This document shows, in pieces, positions 1-7,934 of a stretch of DNA of 64,000 nt. The DNA is from Streptomyces minutiscleroticus. Lineage in GTDB: Bacteria; Actinomycetota; Actinomycetes; Streptomycetales; Streptomycetaceae. The stretch is taken from contig NZ_BMVU01000001.1 of NCBI RefSeq assembly GCF_014650875.1, positions 620,001 through 684,000 of the forward strand, written 5' to 3'. Position 1 is the stretch's first letter. Each line of letters opens with the position of its first letter. The notes under the pieces are model-generated. The model worked only from the letters and a program-made list of their open reading frames with translations. It made no database searches and had not been told where the DNA came from. A program made the translations under genes and the position numbers.

Positions 1-1442
1 TCACCTACGGCCTGATCGTCTACCAGGAGCAGGTGCAGAAGGCCGCCCAGATCATCGCCGGCTACTCGCTCGGCGAGGCCGACATCCTCCGCCGCGTGAT
101 GGGCAAGAAGAAGCCCGACGAACTGGCGAAGAACTTCACCATCTTCCAGGCCGGCGCCCAGAAGAACGGCTACAGCGACGAGGCGATCCAGGCGCTGTGG
201 GACGTGCTGGTGCCGTTCGCCGGCTACGCGTTCAACAAGGCCCACTCCGCCGCGTACGGACTGGTCTCGTACTGGACCGCGTACCTCAAGGCCAACTACC
301 CCGCCGAGTACATGGCGGCGCTGCTGACGTCCGTCAAGGACGACAAGGACAAGTCGGCCGTCTACCTCAACGAGTGCCGGCGCATGGGCATCAAGGTGCT
401 CCCGCCGGACGTCAACGAGTCGGAGTCGAACTTCGCCGCCCAGGGCGACGACGTGATCCTCTTCGGTCTCTCCGCCGTCCGCAACGTCGGCACGAACGTG
501 GTGGACTCGATCATCCGCTGCCGCAAGGCCAAGGGGAAGTACGCCTCGTTCCCCGACTACCTCGACAAGGTCGAGGCGGTCGTCTGCAACAAGCGCACCA
601 CCGAATCGCTCATCAAGGCGGGCGCGTTCGACACCATGGGGCACACCCGCAAGGGCCTCATGGCGCAGTACGAGCCGATGATCGACAACGTGGTGCAGGT
701 CAAGCGCAAGGAGGCCGAGGGCCAGTTCGACCTCTTCGGCGGCATGGGGGAGGAGGACAGCAGCGAACCGGGCTTCGGGCTCGACGTCACCTTCACCGAC
801 GAGGAGTGGGACAAGACCTACCTCCTCGCCCAGGAGCGGGAGATGCTCGGCCTGTACGTCTCCGACCACCCGCTCTTCGGCCTGGAGCACGTGCTGTCCG
901 ACAAGGCGGACGCGGGCATCTCCCAGCTCACCGGAGGCGAGCACGCGGACGGCGCGGTCGTCACCATCGGCGGCATCATCTCCGGCCTCCAGCGCAAGAT
1001 GACCAAGCAGGGCAACGCCTGGGCGATCGCCACGGTCGAGGACCTCGCGGGCTCCATCGAGTGCATGTTCTTCCCGGCGACCTACCAGCTGGTGTCCACG
1101 CAACTCGTCGAGGACGCCGTGGTGTTCGTCAAGGGACGCCTGGACAAGCGCGAGGACGTGCCGCGCCTGGTGGCCATGGAGCTGATGGTCCCGGACCTGT
1201 CGAACGCGGGCGCCAACGCGCCCGTGGTCCTCACCATCCCGGCCCTGAAGGTCACCCCGCCCATGGTCAGCAGGCTCGGTGAGATCCTCGGCAACCACAA
1301 GGGCGACAGCGAGGTGCGGATCAGGCTCCAGGGCCCGCGCAAGACCACGGTGCTGCGGCTCGACCGGCACCGGGTGAAGCCCGACCCCGCGCTCTTCGGC
1401 GACCTGAAGGTGCTGCTCGGCCCGGCCTGCCTGGCGGGCTGA
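1..1442 (+). CDS. dnaE: DNA polymerase III alpha subunit, C-terminal part (5' end outside window)
   Basis: This is the catalytic subunit of the replicative DNA polymerase. The reading frame is open from base 3, so the gene starts upstream of the window and only about 480 C-terminal residues are seen. The conserved DnaE block reading YAFNKAHSAAYGLVSYWTAY lies near residue 75 of the visible part. Helix-hairpin-helix-like sequence (SLIKAGAFDTMG) follows, then an OB-fold (VVTIGGIISGLQRKMTKQGN, with SIECMFFP), and the tail that binds the tau clamp-loader subunit. The stop at 1440-1442 is followed by a strong hairpin. A DnaE1-type polymerase is expected; nothing in the visible part looks abnormal. 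Confidence 0.97.
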   Translation, partial: TYGLIVYQEQVQKAAQIIAGYSLGEADILRRVMGKKKPDELAKNFTIFQAGAQKNGYSDEAIQALWDVLVPFAGYAFNKAHSAAYGLVSYWTAYLKANYPAEYMAALLTSVKDDKDKSAVYLNECRRMGIKVLPPDVNESESNFAAQGDDVILFGLSAVRNVGTNVVDSIIRCRKAKGKYASFPDYLDKVEAVVCNKRTTESLIKAGAFDTMGHTRKGLMAQYEPMIDNVVQVKRKEAEGQFDLFGGMGEEDSSEPGFGLDVTFTDEEWDKTYLLAQEREMLGLYVSDHPLFGLEHVLSDKADAGISQLTGGEHADGAVVTIGGIISGLQRKMTKQGNAWAIATVEDLAGSIECMFFPATYQLVSTQLVEDAVVFVKGRLDKREDVPRLVAMELMVPDLSNAGANAPVVLTIPALKVTPPMVSRLGEILGNHKGDSEVRIRLQGPRKTTVLRLDRHRVKPDPALFGDLKVLLGPACLAG

Positions 1443-1517
1443 GCGGCGCCCGCCCGGGCCCGGGGCGCCACGGGGTCCGGGCCGGTGACCGCGCGGGGCC
1501 GGGGCCCGGGGCACCAC

Positions 1518-1557
1518 GGGTGAGGGGCGCGTCCGCCGGCGGACGCGCCCCTCACCC
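1518..1557. terminator. Perfect 40-bp palindrome, terminator of dnaE and the opposing small gene
   Basis: Two perfectly complementary 20-nt arms (1518-1537 and 1538-1557) meet with no spacer. The palindrome sits between the 3' ends of two convergent genes, so it can terminate transcription from both sides. There is no T-tract, as is usual in Streptomyces. Confidence 0.75.
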
Positions 1558-1590
1558 GTATGCGGGCCGCAACAGCCCTTCACGGCGGCC

Positions 1591-1770
1591 TCAGTTGTGG
1601 CCGAAACGCTTCTGTTGCTTACGGGCGACATCGGCGGGGCTGCCCTGCACGTGCGACAGCGTCGCCTGCTGCGACTCGGCGGCCGAGCCCACCGCCCGTT
1701 CCGGGGCCGGGCCCGCCTGCGTACTGCGCTCCTGCTGGCCGGGCTGCTTGCGGTTCTTGTTCTTGGCCAT
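1591..1770 (-). CDS. Small basic protein, 59 residues, unknown function
   Basis: The gene encodes a 59-residue hydrophilic protein that begins MAKNKNRKQPGQQER and ends KQQKRFGHN. It is rich in Lys, Arg, Gln and Asn, with no membrane segment and no motif I recognise. A good Shine-Dalgarno sequence (aggagg, 7-8 nt before the ATG) fixes the start, and the stop is followed by the palindrome shared with dnaE. Small 'MAKNKNRK' proteins are common in Streptomyces genomes in my recollection, but I know of no function. The basic ends suggest nucleic-acid or ribosome contact; that is inference only. Confidence 0.72.
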   Translation of the reverse strand: MAKNKNRKQPGQQERSTQAGPAPERAVGSAAESQQATLSHVQGSPADVARKQQKRFGHN

Positions 1771-1984
1771 GGTGATGCCTCCTGTGGGGGTCTCTAGGGA
1801 CCAGGGCCGGAATCAGCCTCACATGAGGCGACATGCCGCGCATGTCAGGGAATCACCCTGTGTGACAAGGCCTGTCGGGACGTGTCGCGCGGATCCGCCA
1901 CGCCGAAGATCGAGTTCGAGCCGTTAACCTCCGCGTGGTCGGGCAGACTCGAAGGAAGCCCGAAGCACACCTCCAGGAAAGAGG

Positions 1985-3214
1985 GTGGACCGCGTGGACC
2001 GCTGCATCGTCCTGGTGGACGCCGGGTATCTGCTCGGGGCCGCCGCCAGCCTGCTCGCCGGCGAGCCCTCGCGATCGCGGATCACCGTCGACCACGCCGC
2101 CCTCATCCAGGGGCTGCGCGAACGCGCCGAGTCCGACACCGGACGGCCGCTGCTGCGGATCTACTGGTTCGACGGCGCGCCCGACCGCGTACCGCAGCCC
2201 GAGCACCGCCGGCTGCGCGTCATGCCGCGCGTGACGGTCCGGCTCGGCGCCCTGACCCGCAGCGACGGCCGGTGGGCGCAGAAGGGCGTGGACGCCGCGA
2301 TGCACGCCGAGCTGACCGAACTGGCGCGCAACCGCGCCTGCTCCGACGTCGTCCTCGTCACCGGCGACGGCGATCTGCTGCCGGGCATGATGGCCGCCAA
2401 GGAGCACGGGGTGGCCGTGCACCTGTGGGCCGTGCAGGCCGCCGACGGCGACTACAACCAGTCCGAGGACCTGGTCGCCGAGGCCGACGAGCGCCGCGTC
2501 CTGGACCGGGTCTGGATCACCCGGGCCGTGCGCCCCAAGGAGTTCGGCGGGGTCTGCGCGCCGCCGCCCGTGCCGCGGCCCGAGATCGCCGCGATCCTCT
2601 CGGCACCGCTGCCCGAGTCCGCGCTCGCCGCCGCCTCGGAGCGGCGCGCGCAGGAGGCCGAGCACACCTCCCCGGCCGCCGCGCGCAACGGCGACGCGGA
2701 GCGCGCCCCGGCCGCCAAGGGCGTCCCGACGCCGAAGGACCTCGCCGCGCTGCGCGCGCCCGGCGCCACGGCCGGCGTCCAGCACCCCGCGAGCGCGACG
2801 CTGCGCTGGTCCTCCGACAAGGGCTGGGTCGACCGGCCCGGCGTCGCCGCCGAGCCCCCGGAGGCCGCGTCGCTGCCGACGCTGGCGCAGCTGACCACGG
2901 CCGAGCAGCGCTGGGCCGACCGCGAGGAGGACATCACGACGGTCGGCGGCGACCCGTACGAGGTCGGACAGGTGTTCGCACGCCGCTGGATGGAGCGGCT
3001 GCCGGACCAGACGCAGCTGCGGAAGCTGTCGGCCCTGTACCCGCGGGTGCCGCACCGCATCGACGGCGAGCTGCTGCGGTACGCGGCCCGGTTCGGGCTG
3101 CTCGCCCACAAGGACGACCAGATCGACGAGCACGACCGCTACGCCATCCGGGCGGGTTTCTGGCGCGAGGTCGACACGCGGACGGCGGTGGAGCACGCGC
3201 AGGCACGGGACTGA
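1985..3214 (+). CDS. NYN (PIN-like) domain protein, putative ribonuclease
   Basis: The protein has 409 residues. Residues 6 to about 165 match the NYN/PIN-like nuclease fold: IVLVDAGYLL at 8-17 gives the first acidic residue, WAQKGVDAAMH supplies the second, and VTGDGDLLPGM the third, with GVAVHLWAV as a late strand. The second half (about 185-409) is Ala/Pro-rich and ends in a helical segment without a recognised domain. NYN proteins are usually metal-dependent RNases; the substrate here is unknown. I use the GTG at 1985 behind aggaaag; the in-frame GTG at 1994 is an alternative. It appears to be a single-gene unit between dnaE and an ABC exporter. Confidence 0.85.
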   Translation: MDRVDRCIVLVDAGYLLGAAASLLAGEPSRSRITVDHAALIQGLRERAESDTGRPLLRIYWFDGAPDRVPQPEHRRLRVMPRVTVRLGALTRSDGRWAQKGVDAAMHAELTELARNRACSDVVLVTGDGDLLPGMMAAKEHGVAVHLWAVQAADGDYNQSEDLVAEADERRVLDRVWITRAVRPKEFGGVCAPPPVPRPEIAAILSAPLPESALAAASERRAQEAEHTSPAAARNGDAERAPAAKGVPTPKDLAALRAPGATAGVQHPASATLRWSSDKGWVDRPGVAAEPPEAASLPTLAQLTTAEQRWADREEDITTVGGDPYEVGQVFARRWMERLPDQTQLRKLSALYPRVPHRIDGELLRYAARFGLLAHKDDQIDEHDRYAIRAGFWREVDTRTAVEHAQARD

Positions 3215-3299
3215 GGCGCCGCGCGACGGGACCCGGGGCCCGTACGGGCGCCTCGGCGAGGCGGCCGGCCGGAACCGCCGGACGGGTCCGGGGTGCCCT

Positions 3300-3323
3300 G
3301 CCCGCGCACCGGGCGGTGCGGGC
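3300..3323 (+). terminator. Weak hairpin after the NYN gene
   Basis: The stem GCCCGcGCACC / GGTGCGGGC has one bulged base and a 4-nt loop. It is the best terminator candidate in the 392-bp gap 3215-3606. That gap otherwise shows no gene, only the promoter of the ABC exporter at its right end (hexamer TAGTCT at 3592-3597). Confidence 0.4.
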
Positions 3324-3606
3324 GTCCCGTACGGCGGCCGACGGAGCGCGGGATCCCTCCGGCCGGAGGTCCGGGCGCGTGCCTCCCGGCCCGGCGGCGG
3401 CGCCCGGGCGGACCCCTCCGTGAGAGCGCCGGCGGTGGTTTCGGGCGGGCTCGGGGCGTATGTCCCCGGTGGTCCTCCCCGCCGCTCCCGAGGGCGGCCG
3501 GGGGTCCCGGCGGAGGGGCCGCCGGGCCGGGCCGCCGCGCGGGGTGTGCGCTGTTCGCCCGACCCGGAAGTGGTTCCGGGCGCGGGACCCCGTAGTCTCG
3601 TCCTTC

Positions 3607-4629
3607 GTGAGCACGCGCATCCCACAGACGGTCCGCCCCGGACGCGAGGGCGACGTCGTGTGCGCGGTGCGCGGTCTGACCAAGACCTATCCGGCCGTGC
3701 GCGGGCGGCGCGGCGTACCCGGCACCCCCGAGGTGCGCGCCACCGACGCCGTCGACCTGGACATCAGACGCGGCGAGATCTTCGGCCTGCTCGGCCCGAA
3801 CGGCGCGGGCAAGTCCACCCTCGTACGGCAGATGACCGGGCTGATGCGCCCCGACCGCGGCAGCGTGGAGATTCTCGGCCACGACATCGTGCGCCACCCG
3901 GAGCGGGCCGCGCGGATCCTGGCCTACCTCGGCCAGGAGTCCACCGCCCTCGACGAGCTGACCGTCTCGCTCGCCGCCGAGACCACCGGGCGCCTGCGCG
4001 GCCTCGACGTCGCGAGCGCCCGCGCCGAGCGGGACGCCGTCCTGGACGAACTGGGGCTCGCCCCGCTCGCGGCGCGCCCGCTCAGACGCCTCTCCGGCGG
4101 CCAGCGGCGGCTCGCCTGCTTCGCCGCCGCGCTGGTGGGCCGGCGCCCGTTCCTGGTGCTCGACGAGCCGACCACGGGCATGGACCCGGTGGCCCGCCGC
4201 GCCGTCTGGGCCGCCGTCGACCGGCGCAGGGCCGAGCACGGCGCGACCGTCCTGCTGGTCACCCACAACGTCATCGAGGCCGAGACCGTCCTCGACCGCG
4301 TCGCCGTCCTCGACCGGGGCCGGGTCATCGCCTGCGACACCCCGAGCGGGCTGAAGGAGCAGGTCGCGGGCGAGGTGCGGGTCGAACTCGTCTGGCGCGA
4401 GCGCGCGCCGCTCGACGTCCCCGAGGTCGCCGCCCTGCGCGAGGCCGCCGTGGAGTCGGGCCGCCGCTGGACGCTGCGCCTGGCCCCCGAGGAGGCCCGC
4501 GCGGCCGTCGCCACGGTCACCGGCGGCGACGCCTTCGCCGCCCTGGACGACTTCACGCTCGCCACGCCCAGCCTGGAGGACGTGTACCTGGCCCTGGGCG
4601 GGGACGCGCGGGGACTGGTGAAGGCATGA
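3607..4629 (+). CDS. ABC transporter ATP-binding protein (ABC-2 type exporter)
   Basis: This 340-residue protein carries a complete nucleotide-binding domain: Walker A GPNGAGKST at 63-71, signature LSGGQ at 162-166, Walker B FLVLDEP at 182-188, and the switch His in LLVTHN. A C-terminal extension of about 100 residues follows, as in DrrA/CcmA-like exporters. I start at GTG 3607 because TAGTCT at 3592-3597 would place the transcript start at the codon (leaderless); an in-frame GTG 49 codons upstream gives only low-complexity Arg/Pro sequence. The permease gene follows after 64 bp, so the two should form one exporter. The substrate cannot be told from sequence. Confidence 0.9.
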   Translation: MSTRIPQTVRPGREGDVVCAVRGLTKTYPAVRGRRGVPGTPEVRATDAVDLDIRRGEIFGLLGPNGAGKSTLVRQMTGLMRPDRGSVEILGHDIVRHPERAARILAYLGQESTALDELTVSLAAETTGRLRGLDVASARAERDAVLDELGLAPLAARPLRRLSGGQRRLACFAAALVGRRPFLVLDEPTTGMDPVARRAVWAAVDRRRAEHGATVLLVTHNVIEAETVLDRVAVLDRGRVIACDTPSGLKEQVAGEVRVELVWRERAPLDVPEVAALREAAVESGRRWTLRLAPEEARAAVATVTGGDAFAALDDFTLATPSLEDVYLALGGDARGLVKA

Positions 4630-4693
4630 GCGCGCGAGCCGCCGCGTCCGTACGGGACAGGACGGCAGTCCGAGCGAAGAGGAGCAGCACGAC

Positions 4694-5524
4694 GTGAGTG
4701 TCGTACCCGCCGAGGTCCTGCCGGGCCGTGCCGCGCCCGCACAGGACACGGCCGGCCGCGGTGCCGGGCCGGCCGAGCTCGGTCCGCGCGCCCGCCTGTG
4801 GCCCGCGCTGAGCGCCGTGTACCGGGCGCAGCTCTCCCGTGCCCGGGTGGCGCGGATCCCGCTGCTGTTCGTCGCCACCTTCCAGTCCGTCGGGATCATG
4901 ATCCTGATGCGCGGGGTGGTGGACGGCGGCCACGAGGCGCGGGCCGTGGTGGCCGGCGCCTCCGTCCTGGTCGTCGCGTTCGTCGCGCTCAACCTGCTCG
5001 CCCAGTACTTCGGGCAGCTGCGGGCCAGCGGCGGGCTCGACCACTACGCCACGCTGCCGGTGCCGCCCGCGGCCGTGGTCCTCGGCGCGGCGGCCGCGTA
5101 CGCCTCGTTCACCGTGCCGGGCACCGTCGTCACGGCCGTCTTCGGCTGCCTGCTGTTCCAGCTGCCGCTGGCGCACCTGTGGGTGCTGGCGGCGGTGATC
5201 CCGCTGGCGGGCGCCGCGCTCGCCGGGCTCGGGGCGGCGCTGGGACTGCTCGCGCCGCGCCCCGAGCTGGCCACGCTGCTGGGCCAGCTCGGCATGTCGG
5301 CGGCGCTGCTGCTCGGCGTGCTGCCGCCGGACAGACTGCCGTCGGTGGTGCGGCTCGGCCGCGACCTGCTGCCCTCGACGTACGGCGTGGAGGCCTTCGC
5401 CCGCACGTTCGACGGGCATCCCGACTGGGCCGTCGTCCTGCTCGACCTCTCCGTCTGCGCCGGGGTCGGGGTGGCCTCGCTCGCCGTCGCCACCTGGGCG
5501 TACCGCCGCGCCGCCGTCCGATGA
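4694..5524 (+). CDS. ABC-2 type transporter permease
   Basis: The 276-residue protein has about six hydrophobic segments, beginning with RIPLLFVATFQSVGIMILM and ending with the C-terminal VCAGVGVASLAVATWAYRR. This is the architecture of ABC-2 export permeases. The start GTG is preceded by gaggag at a suitable distance. It lies directly downstream of the ATPase gene and is probably co-transcribed; the two would assemble in the cytoplasmic membrane as a dimeric exporter. The N-terminal 40 residues are cytoplasmic and unconserved in appearance. Confidence 0.85.
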   Translation: MSVVPAEVLPGRAAPAQDTAGRGAGPAELGPRARLWPALSAVYRAQLSRARVARIPLLFVATFQSVGIMILMRGVVDGGHEARAVVAGASVLVVAFVALNLLAQYFGQLRASGGLDHYATLPVPPAAVVLGAAAAYASFTVPGTVVTAVFGCLLFQLPLAHLWVLAAVIPLAGAALAGLGAALGLLAPRPELATLLGQLGMSAALLLGVLPPDRLPSVVRLGRDLLPSTYGVEAFARTFDGHPDWAVVLLDLSVCAGVGVASLAVATWAYRRAAVR

Positions 5525-5558
5525 CGCGCCGGGCGGGCGGGCCTGGCACGATGTCAGG

Positions 5559-6230
5559 GTGACCGCACCGCTGACTCCGCCCCCGCCGCCCCGCCAGCCC
5601 TCGCACCACGACCGGCAGGGACCGCCCGCAGGGAGTGCCGTGGGACTCGCCGCGTACGAACAGGACGGCCCCGGGATGAAGACCGAAGTGCGGGAGTCCG
5701 CCGTGGTCGCGGTGGCCATGGGCGTCGGCGGGGTGCTGCTCGGACTGCTGTGGTGGTGGCTGGCGCCCCAGGTGCCGCTGGTCGCGAACGCGGAGGCCGT
5801 GTACCTGAAGGACTCCGAGGGCGAGCAGGCCATCGGCGTCGACGGAACGTTCACGCTGCTGGCGCTCGGCTTCGGCGCGCTGAGCGCGCTCGTGGTGTTC
5901 CTGGTGCGCCGCCGCGGCGGCGCACCGCTCGTGGTGGGCATGACCGTCGGCGGGCTGCTCGGCTCACTGCTCGCCTGGCGGCTCGGCGTCTGGCTCGGTC
6001 CCGCCCAGGACGTGGTCGCGCACGCCAAGGAGGTCGGCAAGGGCGTCACGTTCGCCGCGCCGCTGGAGCTGGGCGCCAAGGGCGCGCTGCTCGCCTGGTC
6101 CGTCGCCGCGCTCGTCGTCCACCTCGGCCTGACGGCCCTGTTCGGCCCGCGCGACCCCGACCCGTACGCGGCGTCCCCGTACCCGCCCGAGGCGTCCCCG
6201 TACCCGCCGGAGGACGGGCCCCGGTCCTGA
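5559..6230 (+). CDS. DUF2567 family membrane protein
   Basis: This 223-residue protein has a Pro-rich cytoplasmic N-terminus followed by four membrane spans (starting at VAVAMGVGGVLLGLLWWWLA). The loop VPLVANAEAVYLKDSEGEQA after the first span is typical of DUF2567. The C-terminus holds a short repeat, ASPYPPE twice in a row, before the final DGPRS. The gene follows the ABC permease after 34 bp and may belong to the same transcript, although the short spacing after CACGATGTCAGG also allows its own leaderless start. Its function is unknown. Confidence 0.8.
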   Translation: MTAPLTPPPPPRQPSHHDRQGPPAGSAVGLAAYEQDGPGMKTEVRESAVVAVAMGVGGVLLGLLWWWLAPQVPLVANAEAVYLKDSEGEQAIGVDGTFTLLALGFGALSALVVFLVRRRGGAPLVVGMTVGGLLGSLLAWRLGVWLGPAQDVVAHAKEVGKGVTFAAPLELGAKGALLAWSVAALVVHLGLTALFGPRDPDPYAASPYPPEASPYPPEDGPRS

Positions 6231-6279
6231 CGGCACGGGGCGGGCCGCTCGCGCCCGGCACCGGCACCCACGTACGCCG

Positions 6280-6312
6280 GGGGGCCGGCCCGCTCACCGC
6301 GGACCGGCCCCC
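6280..6312. terminator. Hairpin between DUF2567 gene and bL37 gene
   Basis: Arms GGGGGCCGG (6280-6288) and CCGGCCCCC (6304-6312) pair perfectly across a 15-nt loop. The hairpin lies between convergent genes and can serve both. The surrounding gap 6231-6404 shows nothing else. Confidence 0.6.
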
Positions 6313-6404
6313 TGCCCTTCGTCCTCCCGTCGCCGGACGGTGTCGTCCGCCTCTCTGGTGCCGTGACCGGAAAGGTTCACCGGCTCACGACGCCCGGCAC
6401 GGCA

Positions 6405-6479
6405 CTAGGCGGGCCGCCGACCGTGGTTGGAGCGGGACTTCCTCACCCGCCACTTGCGCTTGCGCGTCCTCTTCGACAT
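6405..6479 (-). CDS. 50S ribosomal protein bL37, 24 residues
   Basis: The 24-codon gene encodes a very basic peptide beginning MSKRTRKRKWRVRK and ending SNHGRRPA. The combination of an MxKRxRK start and an NHGxRPx end matches bL37, the small actinobacterial large-subunit protein first seen in mycobacterial ribosome structures. That identification comes from remembered sequence pattern, not a search. It is far below the usual annotation length limit. The ATG is preceded one base upstream by ccgagga, which lies inside a hairpin. The gene is monocistronic between the DUF2567 terminator and the YbaK gene. Confidence 0.85.
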   Translation of the reverse strand: MSKRTRKRKWRVRKSRSNHGRRPA

Positions 6480-6501
6480 GTCCTCGGTACTTAGCCGAGG
6501 A
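6480..6501 (-). promoter_or_regulatory. Hairpin covering the bL37 translation start
   Basis: Read on the minus strand, TCCTCGG and CCGAGGA form a perfect 7-bp stem around a CTAAGTA loop, and one base later the ATG begins. The only Shine-Dalgarno-like bases (GAGGA) are in the right arm. Either the ribosome site is masked by the hairpin, or CTAAGT/TAAGTA is a -10 element and the mRNA is leaderless; the sequence alone does not decide. Confidence 0.45.
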
Positions 6502-6608
6502 CCGGGCGCCCGTCGAGGGTCCGCGCACCCGGGACCGCCCGTACCGGACGCACCGGGCCGGGAACGCGCCGGTGCCGCGGCGGGCGGCACCGGCGGCGCC
6601 GCGGGCCG

Positions 6609-7121
6609 CTACGGGCGGGCGACCGGGGCCGAGACGGCGTCCGTGAGCTTCTCCAGGTCGGCCGGTGCGAGTTCGACCTCCAGGCCGCGGCGCCCGGCCG
6701 AGACGCAGATCGTCTCGTGCGCGCGGGCCGAGGCGTCCAGCACCGTGCGCAGCTTCTTGCGCTGGCCCAGCGGGGAGATGCCGCCGCGCACGTAGCCCGT
6801 CGTGCGCTCGGCGGCCGCCGGGTCGGCCATCGCGGCCCGCTTGCCGCCGACCGCCGAGGCCAGCGCCTTCAGGTCGAGCGACCCGGCGACGGGGACGACG
6901 GCGACGGTCAGCTCGCCGTCCACGTCCGCCACCAGCGTCTTGAAGACCCGCTCGGGGGAGACGCCCATCGCCTGCGCCGCCTCCTCGCCGTACGAGGGGT
7001 GCGAGGGGTCGTGCTCGTAGGCGTGCACGGTGAACGCGACACCCGCCGCGGTGAGGGCGACGGTCGCGGGGGTCCCCCCGGACTGCTGCTGCTTCTTCGT
7101 CTTCTTCGCCAAGGAATCCAC
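6609..7121 (-). CDS. ybaK: YbaK-type aminoacyl-tRNA deacylase, Cys-tRNA(Pro) editing
   Basis: The 170-residue protein matches the YbaK/ProX editing family along its whole length. It has PSYGEEAAQAMGVSPERVFKT with the conserved Lys at the turn, then TVAVVPVAGSLDLKALA, and GISPLGQRKKLRTVLD. The family hydrolyses mischarged Cys-tRNA(Pro) in trans after ProRS errors, in the cytoplasm. The first 15 residues are Lys/Gln-rich and variable. I use GTG 7121; an in-frame TTG four codons later (giving MAKKTKKQQQ) is equally plausible. The gene lies 61 bp downstream of the LON-domain gene and probably shares its transcript. Confidence 0.9.
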   Translation of the reverse strand: MDSLAKKTKKQQQSGGTPATVALTAAGVAFTVHAYEHDPSHPSYGEEAAQAMGVSPERVFKTLVADVDGELTVAVVPVAGSLDLKALASAVGGKRAAMADPAAAERTTGYVRGGISPLGQRKKLRTVLDASARAHETICVSAGRRGLEVELAPADLEKLTDAVSAPVARP

Positions 7122-7182
7122 GTCCTGCGTTCGTCCGGGACCCGTCGTCGGCCGGGTCCCGCCGGCTGTCTGGTGCGACGCG

Positions 7183-7923
7183 TCAGTTGAGACTCGTCGG
7201 CCCGCGGGTCAGGTCCGCCGCGGGCAGTGAGGGCAGCGTACGGATGATCGCGGTCTCGGCGCGCAGGAGTTTCAGCTCGTCGCGCAGGCGCGAGGCGGTG
7301 TCCGGAGCCTGGAGCAGCCGCTGCTTGGCGGGCACGTCCAGCATCGCGGCCGCCGCGACCAGGTACGAGACCACGGCCGGCTCGTCCGGCAGGTCGCCGC
7401 CGGCCGACAGGGACCGCTCGCGGGCCCCGGCGAGGCGCTTCTGGTACTGGCGGAAGGCCCGCAGGACGCTCTCGGCGAGCGCGTCCGCCTCGTCGCCCGG
7501 CTCCTCGGCCAGCTCCTCCAGCTCGGCGGTCAGATAGGGGCCGGAGGCGTCCACGGACAGCAGCCGCACCCGGGTCGTCCCGGTGGCCAGCACCTCGAAG
7601 CCGCCGTCGGGGCGCTCCCGGACCGTCGCCGCGTCCGCGACGCAGCCGACCTTGTGGAAGGAGCGCGCCGGGTCGTCGCCGAAGCCGGCCGCGGGACCCC
7701 GCTCGGGCGCGGCCGTCGGGTCCGGCATGCCCGGCGCGCTGGGGGCGACCTCGTGGCCGTCCCGGATCGCCACGACGGCGAACCGGCGCGGTTCGTCCTC
7801 GGGGGTCTTCAGCAGGTCGCGCATCATGGCGCGATAGCGCTCCTCGAACACGTTCAACGGGAGCACCAGTCCCGGGAACAGCACCGAGTTGAGGGGAAAG
7901 AGCGGCAGCCGCACGGTGGTCAC
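7183..7923 (-). CDS. LON substrate-binding domain protein (no ATPase or protease domain)
   Basis: This 246-residue protein begins with RLPLFPLNSVLFPGLVLPLN and FEERYRAMMRDLL, the hallmark of the N-terminal domain of Lon proteases. The stop comes before any AAA+ or Ser-Lys protease domain, so it is a stand-alone LON-domain protein. Such proteins are common in actinobacteria and are thought to bind substrates or a partner. TAGGCT lies 8 nt before the GTG, pointing to a leaderless mRNA. It is probably the first gene of a unit with the YbaK gene. Confidence 0.88.
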   Translation of the reverse strand: MTTVRLPLFPLNSVLFPGLVLPLNVFEERYRAMMRDLLKTPEDEPRRFAVVAIRDGHEVAPSAPGMPDPTAAPERGPAAGFGDDPARSFHKVGCVADAATVRERPDGGFEVLATGTTRVRLLSVDASGPYLTAELEELAEEPGDEADALAESVLRAFRQYQKRLAGARERSLSAGGDLPDEPAVVSYLVAAAAMLDVPAKQRLLQAPDTASRLRDELKLLRAETAIIRTLPSLPAADLTRGPTSLN

Positions 7924-7934
7924 GACGCAAGAGC

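Noticed and set aside
7061..7085. G-run/C-run motif at the start of ybaK, possible copy of the trpE insertion element
   Set aside because: It lacks the second TGGGGG end, and the encoded SGGTPATVAL is the expected family sequence.
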